64,000 nucleotides of DNA from Jaltomata sinuosa (Eukaryota > Streptophyta > Magnoliopsida > Solanales > Solanaceae), in assembly GCA_003996215.1 (NCBI GenBank), contig QJPP01004053.1:48094-112093 (forward strand), written 5' to 3'. The notes beneath the pieces were generated by a model. The model saw nothing but the letters and a program-made list of their open reading frames with translations. It was not told the DNA's origin and ran no database searches. The translations under genes were made by a program, and so were the position numbers. Every line of letters starts with the position of its first letter. Within the stretch, counting starts at the first letter, position 1. Positions 1-11,632 of the stretch are shown piece after piece.

Positions 1-705
1 TTAGTATGTGCCTTTGGTAGAGTTTGCGTATAATAATAGTTATCACTTAAATATTGGCATGGAATCTTTTGAGGCATTGTATGGTAGTCATTGCAAATCC
101 CCAGTGGGTTGGTTTAATAGTTTGTAGTCCATCCGTAGAGTACAGTCTTACTTTATGATTCCTTAGACAGAGTCCGTATGATTCAGGACAAACTTTAGGC
201 AGCCCAGAAAAGCCAGAAGAGCTACGCATATCATAGACTTTGTGCCTTAGAGTTCAGTGTTGGTGACCTAGTATTTCTTTGTGTGTCGCCCATGAAGGGC
301 GTTATGAGGTTCGATCGGCGGGGTAAGCTCAGCCCCAGGTATATTGGGCCATTTGAGATTCTTCAGAGGGTTGGAGATGATGCTTATCTGTTAGCTTTGC
401 CTCCTATGTTCTAAGCTATGCACCCAGTCTTCCATGTATCTATGTTGAGGCATTATGCTCTGAATGAGTCACATGTGTTGCAGTGGGATTCAATGCAGTT
501 AGATAAGAGTTTGACCTTTGTTGAGGAGTCGGTAGCCATTCTAGCCAGAGATGTCAGGAGATTGAGGTCTAGAGAGATTCCTATGGTTAAGTTCAGTGAA
601 GGTATCATTCAATCGATAAGTCTACCTGGGAGACAGAGAGAGATATGCAGGCTCAGTATTCATAGTTGTTTGAGCCTTCAGGTACTCCCTTTTCTTGACT
701 TTTGA
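1..705 (+). pseudogene. Ty3/gypsy polyprotein 3' end (integrase C-terminus, chromodomain-like)
   Basis: This is the C-terminal end of a gypsy-type polyprotein, cut by the left edge of the window. From about position 13 a frame reads the conserved integrase stretch PLVEFAYNNSYH, followed by EALYG and SPVGWF. Farther on, the core-to-tail hinge VSPMKGVMRF and GKLSPRYIGPFEIL is legible, then HPVFHVSMLRHY and a chromodomain-like end (VLQWDSMQLD, VAILARDVRRLRSR). In plant gypsy elements this tail helps direct insertion into chromatin. Several in-frame stops and frame changes (for example the TAA in front of AMHPVFHVS near 414) show that it is dead. It sits about 30 bp upstream of an LTR start, as expected for the pol end. 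The Del/Tekay chromovirus lineage is likely from the tail motif, but not proven. Confidence 0.85.
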
Positions 706-734
706 GGATGAAAGTCCTTTTTAGTAGTGGATGA

Positions 735-3700
735 TGTAATGACCCGTTCACTCATTCTTGCATTTTTGCTTTCTTTGTACTATCAGAGCTTGTCTGTAGC
801 AGCCCTAAGTCATTTATGACTTACTGGTACTGGTAGTTTAGTGCCCGGAGCGTTTGTTAGGTTGTTATGACCATTTCTTCATTTTGGAGCTTTAAATAAG
901 GAAATCATTGACCTTAGTCAATATTCTTAGCAATCATGCTCGAAATCGAATTCTAATAGTTTTGTTAGCTCTGGAGCATGGATTTTGGTCTAGTAGGACC
1001 CTTAGTTGGGGCCTGGAAGCTTTCGGTATGGTTTTATCTCACTTTGTGAGATTTTAGGCCAGTTGAACTTGGAAGTTTGACTTCAGTCAATATTTGGAGA
1101 AGACAACCTTGGATGGGAATTCCATCAGTGTTGTTAGCTCCAGAATATTGATTTTGGTCTAGAGGGACCTTTGGTTTGGGTCTCGAGGCTTCTGGACTCA
1201 TTTTAGGCCATTGGGTTTCGTTTTGGAAAAGTTTGCCATTTGGGCGTGGTGCCCACTTTTTGTTAAATCGACCTCCGTTTGGAATTTATTCAATTCCATT
1301 GAGTTCAGAATGCCATTTTTAGTTGAGTAGCATAGTCCATTTGCATTCACAGGACCTCAGATAAATCCTGAGGATCCATGTGTATCAGAGTAGCGTTGTC
1401 ATGCCAAATTGCTGGTTGTTGTAGCACCAGCCAAGCCATCGCCCACGCGTGGGCAGGCTACGTGTGCGCATAAGTCAGCCAGCCACTCCCTTCTTTCCCT
1501 TTGCCTGCACGGTAGCTAGGTTGCATGCTCATGCATGCGTGCGTATGCTTCTGGCCACGTGCACGAGGCCGCGTGCGCAGGGCCTGGCTGCGTGCGCACA
1601 GGCCAGCGGCTGGCAGCTTATATAGCTTTCTTCCTTATTTTTCAAACTCGCAACACATTTTAACTCTTTTGCTCTTGAGCTCAAAGCTCCATTTCTGTGT
1701 GAGCTCATTTCTAAGCATTGGGGGTGATCAATTCTTTTTCGTGGTCACTAATCTGCTTCTATTATAAGTTTCTCACACTTTATTTCCGTTAATTTCCTCT
1801 TTAATTCCCTTTATATTCGTGAGAGTCTAGGGGTTGTTTTAGGCCCTTCCTTTAACCATTTTCTGCTCAATTTTTGAGCATGTGCTCCCAGTAACATTGG
1901 AAACCTCATGGTAACTTTCATTTTTGGTTTCAGGTTACAAGGCCCACGGGCCCTCTTTTGACCCAAATTTTAACCCGGCTAAATTATTAGCATTATGGGT
2001 ATCATTAGATTTATTTTGATGAGTAAATTATGTTTTTGATAGTTTAATTGCTATTCAGGGTTTCTTGGAGCAGTTTGGGCTCGAGCAACGGCTTCCTAGA
2101 AACTATTTGTCGGACGTCAAGTAGGTTAAGGCTTACCTACCTTAGACTTTATGTAGACCTTGTCTGCTTTATTCGGTCTGCTCTTACTTCCTACATTTGG
2201 CTTTAGTATTTGAGCTAGTTGGTAGCATTACCCCTTGCGGCCTAGTGTGGCCTTGGTATATGCCTTTGGACCATAGTTATGGGGTATTTGGGAAGTGTCC
2301 GTGAGTCTCAAACATTAATTCATGATTCTGAGCTGGTTATCTATGTTGTAGAGCGGATTGAGCTTTTGCAGGGCTCATAGGTTAATTATGCGTTGTTGAG
2401 CTATTGGTTGTATGTGATCATATCATCATCATCATGCAAAGAGTTTTCTTCATTGATTTACTACTACTATGGTTGCGGGCCTATCTTTCAGCAGATTTTT
2501 AAATCTTGCGTGGCCCTGAAGGCCCATTTTTGGTATAAAATGGCTATAAATGGATTTAAATTGGTTTTTATGGTTTTTTTTAGATAAAAGAGGTTTTATG
2601 ATGGTTTTTCAAACTGATACTAGACTCGGCTGGTCTAGAGTGCTAGATATGATTTACTACTGATTTGATACGATACTAGGCTCGGCTCGACTGGAGTGAT
2701 AGACATGACCTTATTTACTAATTTTAGACCCAGATAGATTATGGGCATGAATATTGAGATATTGAAGTTTGTATATGGTCTCGGAGACCTCCATGGACCT
2801 TGCCAATCCGGACTAGGGGCTACGAGCTGAGAGTGTTAGATGAGGGGTATACGAGGGAGTAGAGGTATAAGAGGGAAGCCTTCCATAGGTCCTACCTGTT
2901 ATGCCTACGGGCATCGAAGGAGGTGCATACGGTAAAACTGGTATGACATATCTTACAATACACTATTTGCACAGTTTGACCTTTTTTGGCTATTTGTTGA
3001 GTGTACACTCTGGTGGTATGGGATGTCGGAGGGTTTGTTTTTACTTCTATATGTTCCTCAGTTGTATTGGCGCCTGTTGGGACTGTAGGTAGATTAGTTT
3101 ACTCGCTCCTATTATAGTACTTGTTACTTATTGTTCGATCATCCTTACCTTGTGAGGTATATTATTAGAATGATTATGTTCAGTTGCTTCTCCTTCTTTC
3201 CCTTTTATTTGAGGTTACCAGTATACCGCATGTTCATTTAACTCTCTATATATATTATTATTGCAAGGATCCAGGTGCGTTCTCTACTCCTTCACATGTG
3301 TTCTGTGATATATCTTATGTGGCTAGCATAGCTTACTTGTATTCTTTCATGTCTTCTTCCTGTTGCTAGCTTTTGTGTGTTTTCTGTTGCTTGTTTCTGT
3401 AACTACTTCCTTCTTACCTGCTATTTCATGCTTTTATATTTTATATATGCTCAATCAACCTATGATGCCTACTAGGTACTCGTTGTTTTGCAATTGGTGC
3501 TCATACTATACTTCTGCATCTCCCTGGTGTAGATCCTAGTATGGGCCATCACCATTGACGCGGAGACTCATGCAGTGCTTCTAGACATCCGAGACTTAGG
3601 GTGAGCTCCCAAAGACTGGGGCTAGGCTTTTGTCTCTTCTTTGGCTCTATGTAATATTTTGCTATTCAGAGATAGTTGTATATTCTTCTTTTGCACTCTC

Positions 3701-3958
3701 TTGTACTTTGTATATTTAGTAGTTGCTTCTATACTATGGTACCAGATTGTGGGATGGTTTAGCGCATATATATAAAGATAGATATTTTAGGTTGTCTCCT
3801 CTTTTTATGTTTTCTTTACTTTCTTTCGCTTATTATTTTTCTTGTGCATGCTTCGCTTTGATAGTAGCCCATTACTATCCATTTTGGGCAACAGGGATTG
3901 GTACGCTAACAAGGGGGATTGTAGGTGACATCATGACCCGAGAAATCGGATCGTGAAA
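735..3958 (+). repeat. 3' LTR of a gypsy (Del/Tekay-like) element, about 3.2 kb
   Basis: The LTR follows the broken pol frame. It begins TGTAATGACCCG and ends near GGATCGTGAAA, a decayed form of the usual GGGTCGTGACA end. The two ends carry the partly complementary ATGACCCG/CGGATCGTGA words typical of long Solanaceae gypsy LTRs. The stretch shows no coding capacity; short open frames in it (for example 1525-1767 and 2901-3092) have no family resemblance. A CpG-rich patch lies at 1441-1615, just before a TATA-like box. The matching 5' LTR is outside the window, so no target duplication can be tested. Confidence 0.7.
1618..1626 (+). promoter_or_regulatory. TATA-like box of the first LTR
   Basis: The word TTATATAGC lies about 880 bp into the LTR, directly after a GC- and CpG-rich block and before a pyrimidine-rich, AT-rich stretch. 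That is the normal U3-R layout of an LTR promoter. The call rests on position and sequence only; the transcription start would be expected about 30 bp downstream. Confidence 0.4.
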
Positions 3959-4952
3959 GTTGTGCTCATGGCAGAAAATATTTCCTCTCAATTCAAGAGT
4001 ATAACAAGTCGCATACTTATGGACTAATGTTACATGCCTTATAGGTTATATATAGAGAGGAACGACCTAGCATTTAGGAGTGGAATATTCTGTCATGTAG
4101 GGATTATAAATGTGTAAGCTATTGGTTCAAGTGTTATACAGCCTATGTTTCATAATTGAATACAAGTATATTATGAGTTTTTACATCCTAAGAGTCTACA
4201 TGGATATAGTGAAGCCCAAAAGATATATTGATTACCTAAGAAGGGCTAAATTGAGGCCTTCGGTTCCATGCATGGAGTGACTATGGGACTACACCATCAC
4301 CAATAGGGCTATGTACCAGATGGCATAACAAGTTTCAAATCATAGCCTATTTTCCTTCTTGCTACCTATTTTAGAGGGCATAAGTATACAGTGCCATACA
4401 GTCTACTATGCAATGGCATATAGAATTACAAATCCTTATAGTTTAATTGCGCGTACAACATATGCTTAAAGGTTACACGATTACAAGATAAAATGAAATT
4501 CATTACTTAGTGCCCATATATGTTGATATAGTGAAGCCCAAAAGATATACTGATTACCTAAAAAAGGCTAAATTGAGGCCTTCAACGCCACACATGGAGT
4601 GCCTATGGGGCTACACCATCACTAATAGAGCTATGTACCTGATGGCATAACAAGTTTCAAATCATAGACTATTTGCCTACTTTCTACTTATTTTAGAGGG
4701 CATGAGTATACGATGCCATACAGTCTACTACTCGATGGCATATAGAATTACAAATCCTCATAGTCTAATTATGCATACAACATATGCTTAAGGGTTACAC
4801 GATTACAAGATAAAATGGAATTCATTACTAAGTGCCCATATATACTATTTTTTGCCATTGTACTTGAACACTATGAACTCCATGTGATATGGTCACTAGT
4901 AGGTTAAATAGCCTTCTAAGTATACCAACATGAGTAGATAGAATAGGGTAAG
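3959..4952. other. Unclassified host sequence between two LTRs
   Basis: About 1 kb of AT-rich sequence lies between the end of the first LTR and the start of the solo LTR at 4953. No open frame or conserved protein motif is visible. Its main feature is a 322-bp tandem duplication (separate entry). The sequence resumes at 8799 on the far side of the solo LTR, so 3959-4952 and 8799-9084 probably formed one locus before that insertion. Confidence 0.5.
4203..4846. repeat. Direct tandem duplication, unit 322 bp, two copies
   Basis: Copy one starts GATATAGTGAAGCCCAAAAG at 4203 and copy two starts with the same 20 bases at 4525, a period of 322 bp. Internal landmarks repeat at the same offset: GTGCCCATATA at 4510 and 4832, and the phrase around ATGGCATAACAAGTTTC in both. 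The copies differ at scattered sites, so the duplication is not recent or is the decayed remnant of a longer array. No coding content is visible. Confidence 0.85.
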
Positions 4953-6330
4953 GGTAATGACCCATCCAGTTGTTATGGAGTGGTTAGGGCCATAATACCC
5001 TTGTTAGAGTCTTTGTAGTAAGTTAAGCTAGTAAAAAACTCAAAGGTGCGGCGGCTTAAAATAGAAAAATCTTGCATAATCATGATGAATTGTGATTTAT
5101 TGTGTTGTATTGTATTCCTTTAGGGGTGATCTAGTGATTTAGACCTTCACAGGGAATTCTAAGACTATGCGTAAGTTCGTAGCAAGTGTTTACAGTGGTT
5201 GCCGCATTTGGTTTATGGCATGATGTCTTGAGAATGAGATTTATGTTGTGAAATGAGGCAACTGCAGTTTTTAACGAGATTCTGGTTCAGAGGCACCACT
5301 GCAGTGGTAGAATTTCTGTTGTAGCAAGACTGTCGTAGTGGTCAGAGTGCCACTGTAGTGAGGGTTAATGAAATTGGCAAGTCTCGCCATAGCGAGTCCC
5401 CTACAGTGAAGATCTGTCTTGTAGCAAATGATGCGAGGCATAAAATATGTAATTTAAGTCAGTTATTTTGAGTTTTCACCTCATAACTCTAAGAAGTTAT
5501 TCTAGAACTCTAGAGAGGCAATTTTTCCAAGGCTAGGACTATTCTATCTTCGAGGTAAGTTTGCTTCACCAATTATTCCATCTAGTAATCCTCTAACATC
5601 CTAGAATTGATGGGGATAATTGTAACGGTGAATTGCAGGTTAGAACCCTAGAATTATGAAAAAATATGGGAAAACCTATGGGTAGATGTAATTATCTTCT
5701 AATATGCTTCTCAATTGTAAATTAACACTTCATAGCATCAAATTGATGTTATTAAATATGTATTATGGTGAATGGGGGCCTAGAGTCCAATAAAAATGAT
5801 ACATTTAGCATAAAAACTACTTTAAAGTGGTAATTAGAGTAGAAACTCAATGAATTAAGATAATGTAAATATCGGAGAGCTAGACTATGATGAATTGACC
5901 CTTGGGTAATGATTTAGACCTTGAAAAATGGTAGAGTTAATTAGGTTTGAATACCAAAAGCTATTGTTTGATGAGTAAATGATTGAATACTCTTGTATTT
6001 ATTGATCTTACACTTTGAGCGTTCTGAGGCATTAAGAAAAAGGAAGGCTTACACAAATTAGCTTGCTCGTTCAAGTTTTTCAGTTGAGGTAGGTTATAGT
6101 TTATGTGGAGTTAGACTTTGATTAGTCGCTTGTATGTATTTATGAATTGATAAAGCATTATTGATTGGTCTTCGGACATAGTTTGTGATTGATATTTTTG
6201 GCTTGACAGTGCTTGTATGAATAAGTTGTTAAATTATTGAAGCCTGTCTTTAAATGACCTATGATTGTGATATGCACTTGTGATATTCATTATGTACTTG
6301 TAGTTATTTTCTTGAGAGATAACTGAATAT

Positions 6331-7828
6331 AGATAATGTGCCGGGATTTCATGGCACTTTCGACGCTTAAAACTAAGGATTTTGGGAGTTCTTAAGTGTG
6401 TTTTGTTAAATATGATGCATGTTTGCTACATGTGCAGGGAAGAGTGTTTAAAAGACAAAAATACTGAAAAGTTGTTGTTTTCTGGGCTAAAAGTCATTCT
6501 CCATGGGCATGGTATCCCACGACCAATTTGGGATGGGCGTCGGAGCCGCGATGGGACATCACAGTGCCCGTAGAAATGGACCAGAGGAGCTAAAGGCTAG
6601 AAGTGAAGTCTGACGTCCTGTCACGTTTCCCGTGAGAGCTATGATGGGACACCACAGATGCCCATCAAAATAAACTAGAGCCACTGGACCTGAGTTGATT
6701 TGGCTGACGACTCGTTAGCCTAGCCCATGGAAACAAGACAGAGGGCCTGAGACATAAAGTGTAGAAGACCCGACGGGCACCCACAATGCCAGTGGCACCC
6801 AAGATGGCCCTTGGGGACTGCCCATCAAAATTTTTGCGTCCCAACTCTCCTAGTTCTGTTAGAATTTGGTCTTTGTTATCTATAAATACATTCCCTAGAG
6901 TTTTATTTTGGATGTTACGCATTATTTGGAAATTGTTATGCAACTTTGAGACGTCATAACACATTGTTGAGATTTTATTCCATACTTTTGAGAATTCAAT
7001 TCTTGTTCTTAATTATTGAAGTGTTCTTGAGAATTCAAGATTTCAGTTTTCGTTACTTGTTCTTGTAAGTTATAATCATGATCTTTTAATCTAAATCTGA
7101 TTATTCTCTTCCAACTATAAGTAGCTAAATCTAAAATTAGGGTTGTGGGAACCATGAAGGATTAACAAAGTAGGCAAAGTACTTAGTAATCCTAGGAAGG
7201 TGCTCAAGCATGTATTATTCTTCCTTTCATTTTGATTGCTTTTTAACGGTTGTAAATGTTAGAACTTGTCTTATTCCTACTTGCTTGACCAAAGGGGTAC
7301 AAATGGGAAAGGGGATTACACAATGGAGATTTAAGGCTACCAACCCTCACCTAATTAGCTTGAACATGCCCAGGGAAAGCTAATCTGGTATCACTGATAA
7401 GGGTTAGCAAAGCAAATTCTCGTAGACTAACCAAGTTGCATGGTGAGATTCTTCTATTTTGGAAACCATCCACTTACGAGAACCTAACTTACCGATCTTG
7501 CATGCATAGCACTAGACTAGCTAGATTACCGGCACGACATCGTATTGCGTTATGATCTCATGGGGAACACTGGCCTAGTCGCTTCTCTCATTGACTACAA
7601 TACTTGAAAACTGTTACTTTGTTACTTGGTTGATTCTTAGTTACAAACATTACTTTTACTTTACAACCCCCCCTCCTTCTGGGAAATAAATGGCTAAGAG
7701 CGCGAATAAACATAGTTGACCCTAGTCCTACCATATTCCCTGTAGGATCGATCCCAACCTTCGTTGGGTTTTATATTTGAACATCGACTGCTTTATGCTT
7801 CTTTTGGAGATGTAATTTGGGCATATCA
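6331..7828 (+). repeat. Nested solo LTR of Athila/Tat type
   Basis: The start AGATAATGTGCCGGG and the end GTAATTTGGGCATATCA match, by eye, the LTR at 45008-46464 (start TGATGTGCCAGC, end TGTAATTTGGCATATCA). The two share a TATA-like CTATAAATAC or TTATAAATAC box, a mid-LTR stretch on cells such as GGTTGCAAACGTTAGAAC, and the late motif TTCCCTGTAGGATCGATCCC at 7736-7755. No internal region is attached. No convincing 5-bp target duplication was found (AATAT left, AAAGA right), so the exact left boundary may be off by a few bases. Confidence 0.7.
6880..6889 (+). promoter_or_regulatory. TATA-like box of nested Athila/Tat LTR
   Basis: CTATAAATAC occurs about 550 bp into the LTR. The other Athila/Tat LTRs here have an equivalent word at a similar relative place (22865-22875 on the minus strand, 45541-45550), which supports a real U3 promoter element. 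Confidence 0.45.
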
Positions 7829-8798
7829 AAAGAACACACTGAGATGTGTTGATGAGGATTGAGAATATATATACTATTTTAATGATGAGTGGCTCGAGTC
7901 TAATGTAAGCTTACAGACATACAGTTATATGATGGATTATGTACCAAACTGCTATGGTACATGGACATTAAGGGTCCCTTGCAGGTCATGACTAGTTGGG
8001 AAATATTGAAGTCCCTTTAGCATGTGTGTACAGTTGAGTGACAGTTGTGAGTTCATGTATGGTACAGAGTGATACTAATGAGATACAACCTCTATACAAT
8101 TGTAAATCAGTAAGGATATGATTCCGTGATTATGATCTGACTGCATTATATTTGTAGAGGTTGTAATGACTTATTATGTCTGTTTGGTGACTTATATCCA
8201 TTATTGATTGACATTGATATGTCTGGATTTGGATTATTACCTAGTTGTTGTGACTACTTGGTTATCTGAGCTTTTGGTTATGTGATGTTGTACATGTTTA
8301 CTTATTTTATTTGACTTCATGATATATACTTGTTACTAATTTGAGTTTTCCTATCATATCTACCAGTATATAGTATTTGTACTGATGCTACTCCTGAACT
8401 TTTCTTTGAGTGCAAACTATGTTTCAGAGATTTCTACGCGATCTCACATCTAGCACAGCCAATTGACCAATCTAAGGGTGAGCTACTCTTATTCAGGCTG
8501 CCACAGATCTTCTTAGTGACAAATTTCTATTCTTCAAACATTGTTTATTTATTAATTGTCTTGCTACACTTAGACATTGATATTTAGAGTCCTTTGTATG
8601 ATGATTTTTGGATTTTGTAGATTTTAATAGATAGACTTTCATATTTTATTTTAGTTGATATATGATAACTCTTATTTTATATCTTAAATTCTTAATATGT
8701 GTTAAATAAATTGGTTAAGACTTGGTTTAGTTGGTAAGACATGATTTGCTCACCGGGAGTTAGTGTGGGTGCCACTCACGTTGGTTTAGATCATGACA

Positions 8799-9084
8799 AT
8801 AAGTTTCCCTTCTATGTTATGAATTACAATATGTGAGGATTAGGTTATCCTGCTTAGAAACTTTTTGTGGGTATAGATTGTATCGCCCGTATGGCATATA
8901 GGTTGGATTTTAGCAGAGTTTCAGATTGTAAGGGAAATAGGTGAGTGGCCCTCTTGAGTTTTAGATTTCAATTATTTGATCTACCTTTTTTAAATGGTTG
9001 TTTTTGCCGAGGTATACATTGATAGCATGTTTGCATCACCTTGTGAGGTATCTTGGTTAGACTTTTTTATGTTTCAGGTTTTTG
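8799..9084. other. Unclassified sequence left of the Athila-like element
   Basis: About 290 bp lie between the solo LTR and the truncated 5' LTR at 9085. I see no protein motif, RNA gene or repeat. It is not similar to the first 600 bp of the 15938-17292 LTR, which shows that the 5' LTR of the next element is truncated rather than complete. Confidence 0.45.
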
Positions 9085-9852
9085 GATGTAGTTGCTAACT
9101 TTAAATTAAGATATTGTGTTAGATATAAATAATATTTGGATTTTGATTTTTATCTTGTACTTTTAAAATTAATTAAATATTTTCTAGTTTATGAAATGGG
9201 TCTTTGTTTATCTAATTAATTTTGTATTTTTATTGCTTTCCAAAAAGAGTGGTCAACTCTTGGACTTGCTCTTTTACTTTAATTGATCTTGAAAAGGGAA
9301 ATTAAAGCTGGGGTAAGATAATTAGCGTGATTTGAGGCTTTAAACCTCATCTAATGGATTCGAGCTAGAAATAGGAAAATTTAAGTGTTGTCTAAAATTG
9401 AAATGTCTTTATTGTCACTTAGCTAGGTTCAGAGAACTAGTTAGGAAATTATTACTTGTGGTCGAAAGATGTTGGCAGATAATTGAGATTTCAAGGCTAA
9501 TTGCTTGACCCAAGATTAATTAGTAGTAGATAATTTTTTGCAATGGATGGTATGTATATAAATTGATTTCCCATTTTGAAATCCCCTATTTCCCCTTGCT
9601 TGTGAAGGTCATTGATCACTTTTTCTATTTTTTAATTAATTGTATCTTTTTTCATTTTTAAATCAACCCCCCCCCCCCCAAAAAAACACATTTATCATTT
9701 TGCGTTTGAATTAGAGTAATAGGTTGTAATTACTTGCTTTGTCGATTTTCTTTACATTGTTCCTTGTGGGATCGACCCCGGCTCTACATTAGGTAATTAT
9801 ATTGCATAAGACCGTTTATATTTCTCATTTTGAGAGGTTGATTTGGACGTCA
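9085..9852 (+). repeat. 5' LTR, truncated
   Basis: The sequence from GATGTAGTTGCTAAC to GATTTGGACGTCA aligns throughout with 16555-17292 of the 3' LTR. Shared landmarks are TTTATGAAATGGG, GGCTTTAAACCTCATCTAAT, GATGTTGGCAGATAATTGAG and the late CCTTGTGGGATCGACCCC motif at 9762-9779. About 600 bp of the 5' LTR are missing, including the whole U3 with its promoter. A C13-A7 homopolymer (9667-9686) is unique to this copy. I could not find a tRNA-complementary PBS directly after 9852. Confidence 0.8.
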
Positions 9853-9974
9853 TTTTTGGCTTATTGGGTTAGTTTGGATCTTAGGCTTACTTGTTGTAGT
9901 CCGAACTTGTGAATATGTCTTTGTGATTTTCTTGTATTTCTTTGTGGTAATCAGTTTTTATTATTTTTGTTACT

Positions 9975-10286
9975 ATGGCATCATAGGATAAAAATGAGTT
10001 TGATGGTTGCAATTTATACTTTGATGACCCATGTCCGTATTGTGGAGGACCCCATTTTTGGCAAGATTGTGAAAAGGCCCTGAAGAGAGAGATGTGTGTA
10101 CCATCTCAATCCTATGATGGGTATGATTGTTATTTATGTGATGATCAAGGTGAATATTGGGATGATTGTCCTAATTATTATGCCCCCCTCTCCGCCCAAG
10201 TTATTCTAAAGAAAATGTTAATTGTGCTTTTGAGTTTAATAGGAACCATGACTTGGCAAGTGAAGAATAAAGTGCCAGATTTATAG
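9975..10286 (+). pseudogene. Small gag-like frame with two zinc knuckles
   Basis: The frame starts ATG GCA TCA TAG: a stop at codon 4 precedes an otherwise open reading to the stop at 10284. Residues 20-32 read CPYCGGPHFWQDC, a CX2CX3HX4C knuckle. Residues 52-65 read CYLCDDQGEYWDDC, where the histidine position is glutamate, so the second knuckle is degenerate. Nucleic-acid-binding knuckles of this kind belong to retroelement Gag proteins, where they help package the RNA. The small size (about 103 codons) and the place directly behind the 5' LTR suggest a relic of the gag N-terminal reading frame or an accessory frame of an Athila/Tat element. Function is inferred from the motif alone. Confidence 0.5.
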
Positions 10287-10430
10287 GCATACAAGCAATT
10301 CTCCAAACCTCTTGAAGAGGGCATCTAAATTGGATGAGGATGTAAATCTCACAAAACAATCCATGACGGAAATTAACAACTAATTGAAAGGAGAAATAGA
10401 TTCTTGTGAGGTTCCGACCTTACAAGTGAT

Positions 10431-11461
10431 ATGGAATTGCCTACTCCTCAAGAAACAATTATTGAAGAAGAGATTTCAAGCCAAATAGATGAGCCAAAAA
10501 TAACTTTTAATCATAATGAAAGTTGTGGAGGTGAAGAAGCGGTTCAACTTGAAGAAGAAGATCAAAACTTTATTGAAGAAATCTCTAATTCTCAAAGGGA
10601 AGAAATTGAGGAGATGTTGAGAAGCACGGGGGGAGAAATGAAAAATGTTGGCAAGTCTTGACCATATGGTGGGACTAAATACAACACGCAAATGAGGAAG
10701 TTGTCCAAAATATGGATTTTTCTATGGGTTGATTTTTGCATTCTTTGATAGAATCTCAACATTAAGAAAAACTTGACAAAGATGAAATTGTGATCAAAGA
10801 ATTGCTTTTGGACCAAGTTCAACAATTTGCATTAAGAATCTCAACATTAAGAAAAACTTGAAAAAGATAAAATTGTGATCCAAGAATTGATTTTGAACCA
10901 AGTTCAACAATTTGAAGTCTATGGAGGGTCAACGTGAACTTTTTTTTTTCAAATGATGGAGGAATTTCTAAAAATGCATGTTCAGAAAGAAGAGGAGCTA
11001 CATGAAAGTGCTATGGGAAAATTGGAGGCCAAGTTGACTGAAAAAATTGAGGCATGTGATGCTTAAGATCAGATGGTCAAGGATAGTAGTATTGAGATTG
11101 TTTCCAATGAAAATGAGGTCAAGATGGATTTTGAAGAGTTCATGAGAATTTTCCAACTAACCAACAAAAAGATAATGCAAGATGCCAAAATTAAGAAATG
11201 ATACTAGAGTTGCAAGAAAAAGTTCATCAAATCATATTTGAGGACTCTAGTTCATTTCAGGGTGAAGATATCAAGAAAGGAGCAACTTTAGAAATGCAGA
11301 GACTTGAATCACATTTCAACCATTTTTTGACATTAAGCTTGGTTGATGAGATGAAAATTGAAACAACCGAGCCTATGGGAGATTTTTTAGAAGGGGGACA
11401 AAGTTTTTACATTTTCAAAAGTTTGCTATGCCAAGAAGATAAAATGACATCCCTCATTTAA
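10431..11461 (+). pseudogene. Acidic coiled-coil retroelement frame (gag/accessory remnant)
   Basis: A run of Glu/Lys-rich reading begins MELPTPQETIIEEEISSQ and continues, with several stops and frame changes, to about 11461. Open pieces are 10431-10661 and 11198-11461. Between them, short segments such as EEFLKMHVQKEEELHES and KLEAKLTEKIEA read like a coiled coil. It lies directly downstream of the zinc-knuckle frame and upstream of the AGGCAA hairpin. I do not recognise a named domain. The continuous composition across frames suggests one ancestral protein rather than chance frames. It also carries an 85-bp internal duplication. Confidence 0.4.
10751..10915 (+). repeat. 85-bp direct tandem duplication inside the acidic frame
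   Basis: GAATCTCAACATTAAGAAAA occurs at 10751 and again at 10836. The following sequence (AAATTGTGATC, AAGAATTG, CCAAGTTCAACAATTTG) repeats in the same order. The period of 85 bp is not a multiple of three, so the duplication shifted the reading frame and either killed the frame or came after its death. Confidence 0.8.
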
Positions 11462-11632
11462 AGGACAAAAAGTGTAAGATGCAACACCGAGAAAGTGACT
11501 TTTTTTTCTTTCCATCAACTTATGAGCATCATTGGATTATTGATTCAAAGTTGGGGTGAAGGTTCACATCCTCCAAGTGGAGGAATAAGTAAGATTAACT
11601 TGCATCATGTCATAATGTTAAATCATTCGCTC

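Larger units (their letters stand above)
4953..8798 (+). repeat. Solo gypsy LTR, interrupted by a nested Athila/Tat LTR
   Basis: The left end reads GGTAATGACCCATCC, a one-base-decayed TGTAATGACCC start. The right end reads CACTCACG followed by TTTAGATCATGACA. The flanking five bases are GTAAG on the left (4948-4952) and ATAAG on the right (8799-8803), a 4-of-5 match consistent with a decayed target-site duplication. No internal region, PBS or pol accompanies it, so it is best read as a solo LTR left by LTR-LTR recombination. Without the nested insertion (6331-7828) it is about 2.35 kb, close to the 2.1-kb minus-strand LTR at 19813-21905, whose ends are similar. Confidence 0.65.

Noticed and set aside
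9667..9686. C13-A7 homopolymer as a functional element
   Set aside because: It is present in one LTR copy only and is likely slippage or a sequencing artefact.
9853..9875. tRNA-Asp type primer-binding site behind the truncated 5' LTR
   Set aside because: TTGGCTTATTGGGTTAG has only a weak resemblance to the usual Athila PBS; too many differences.
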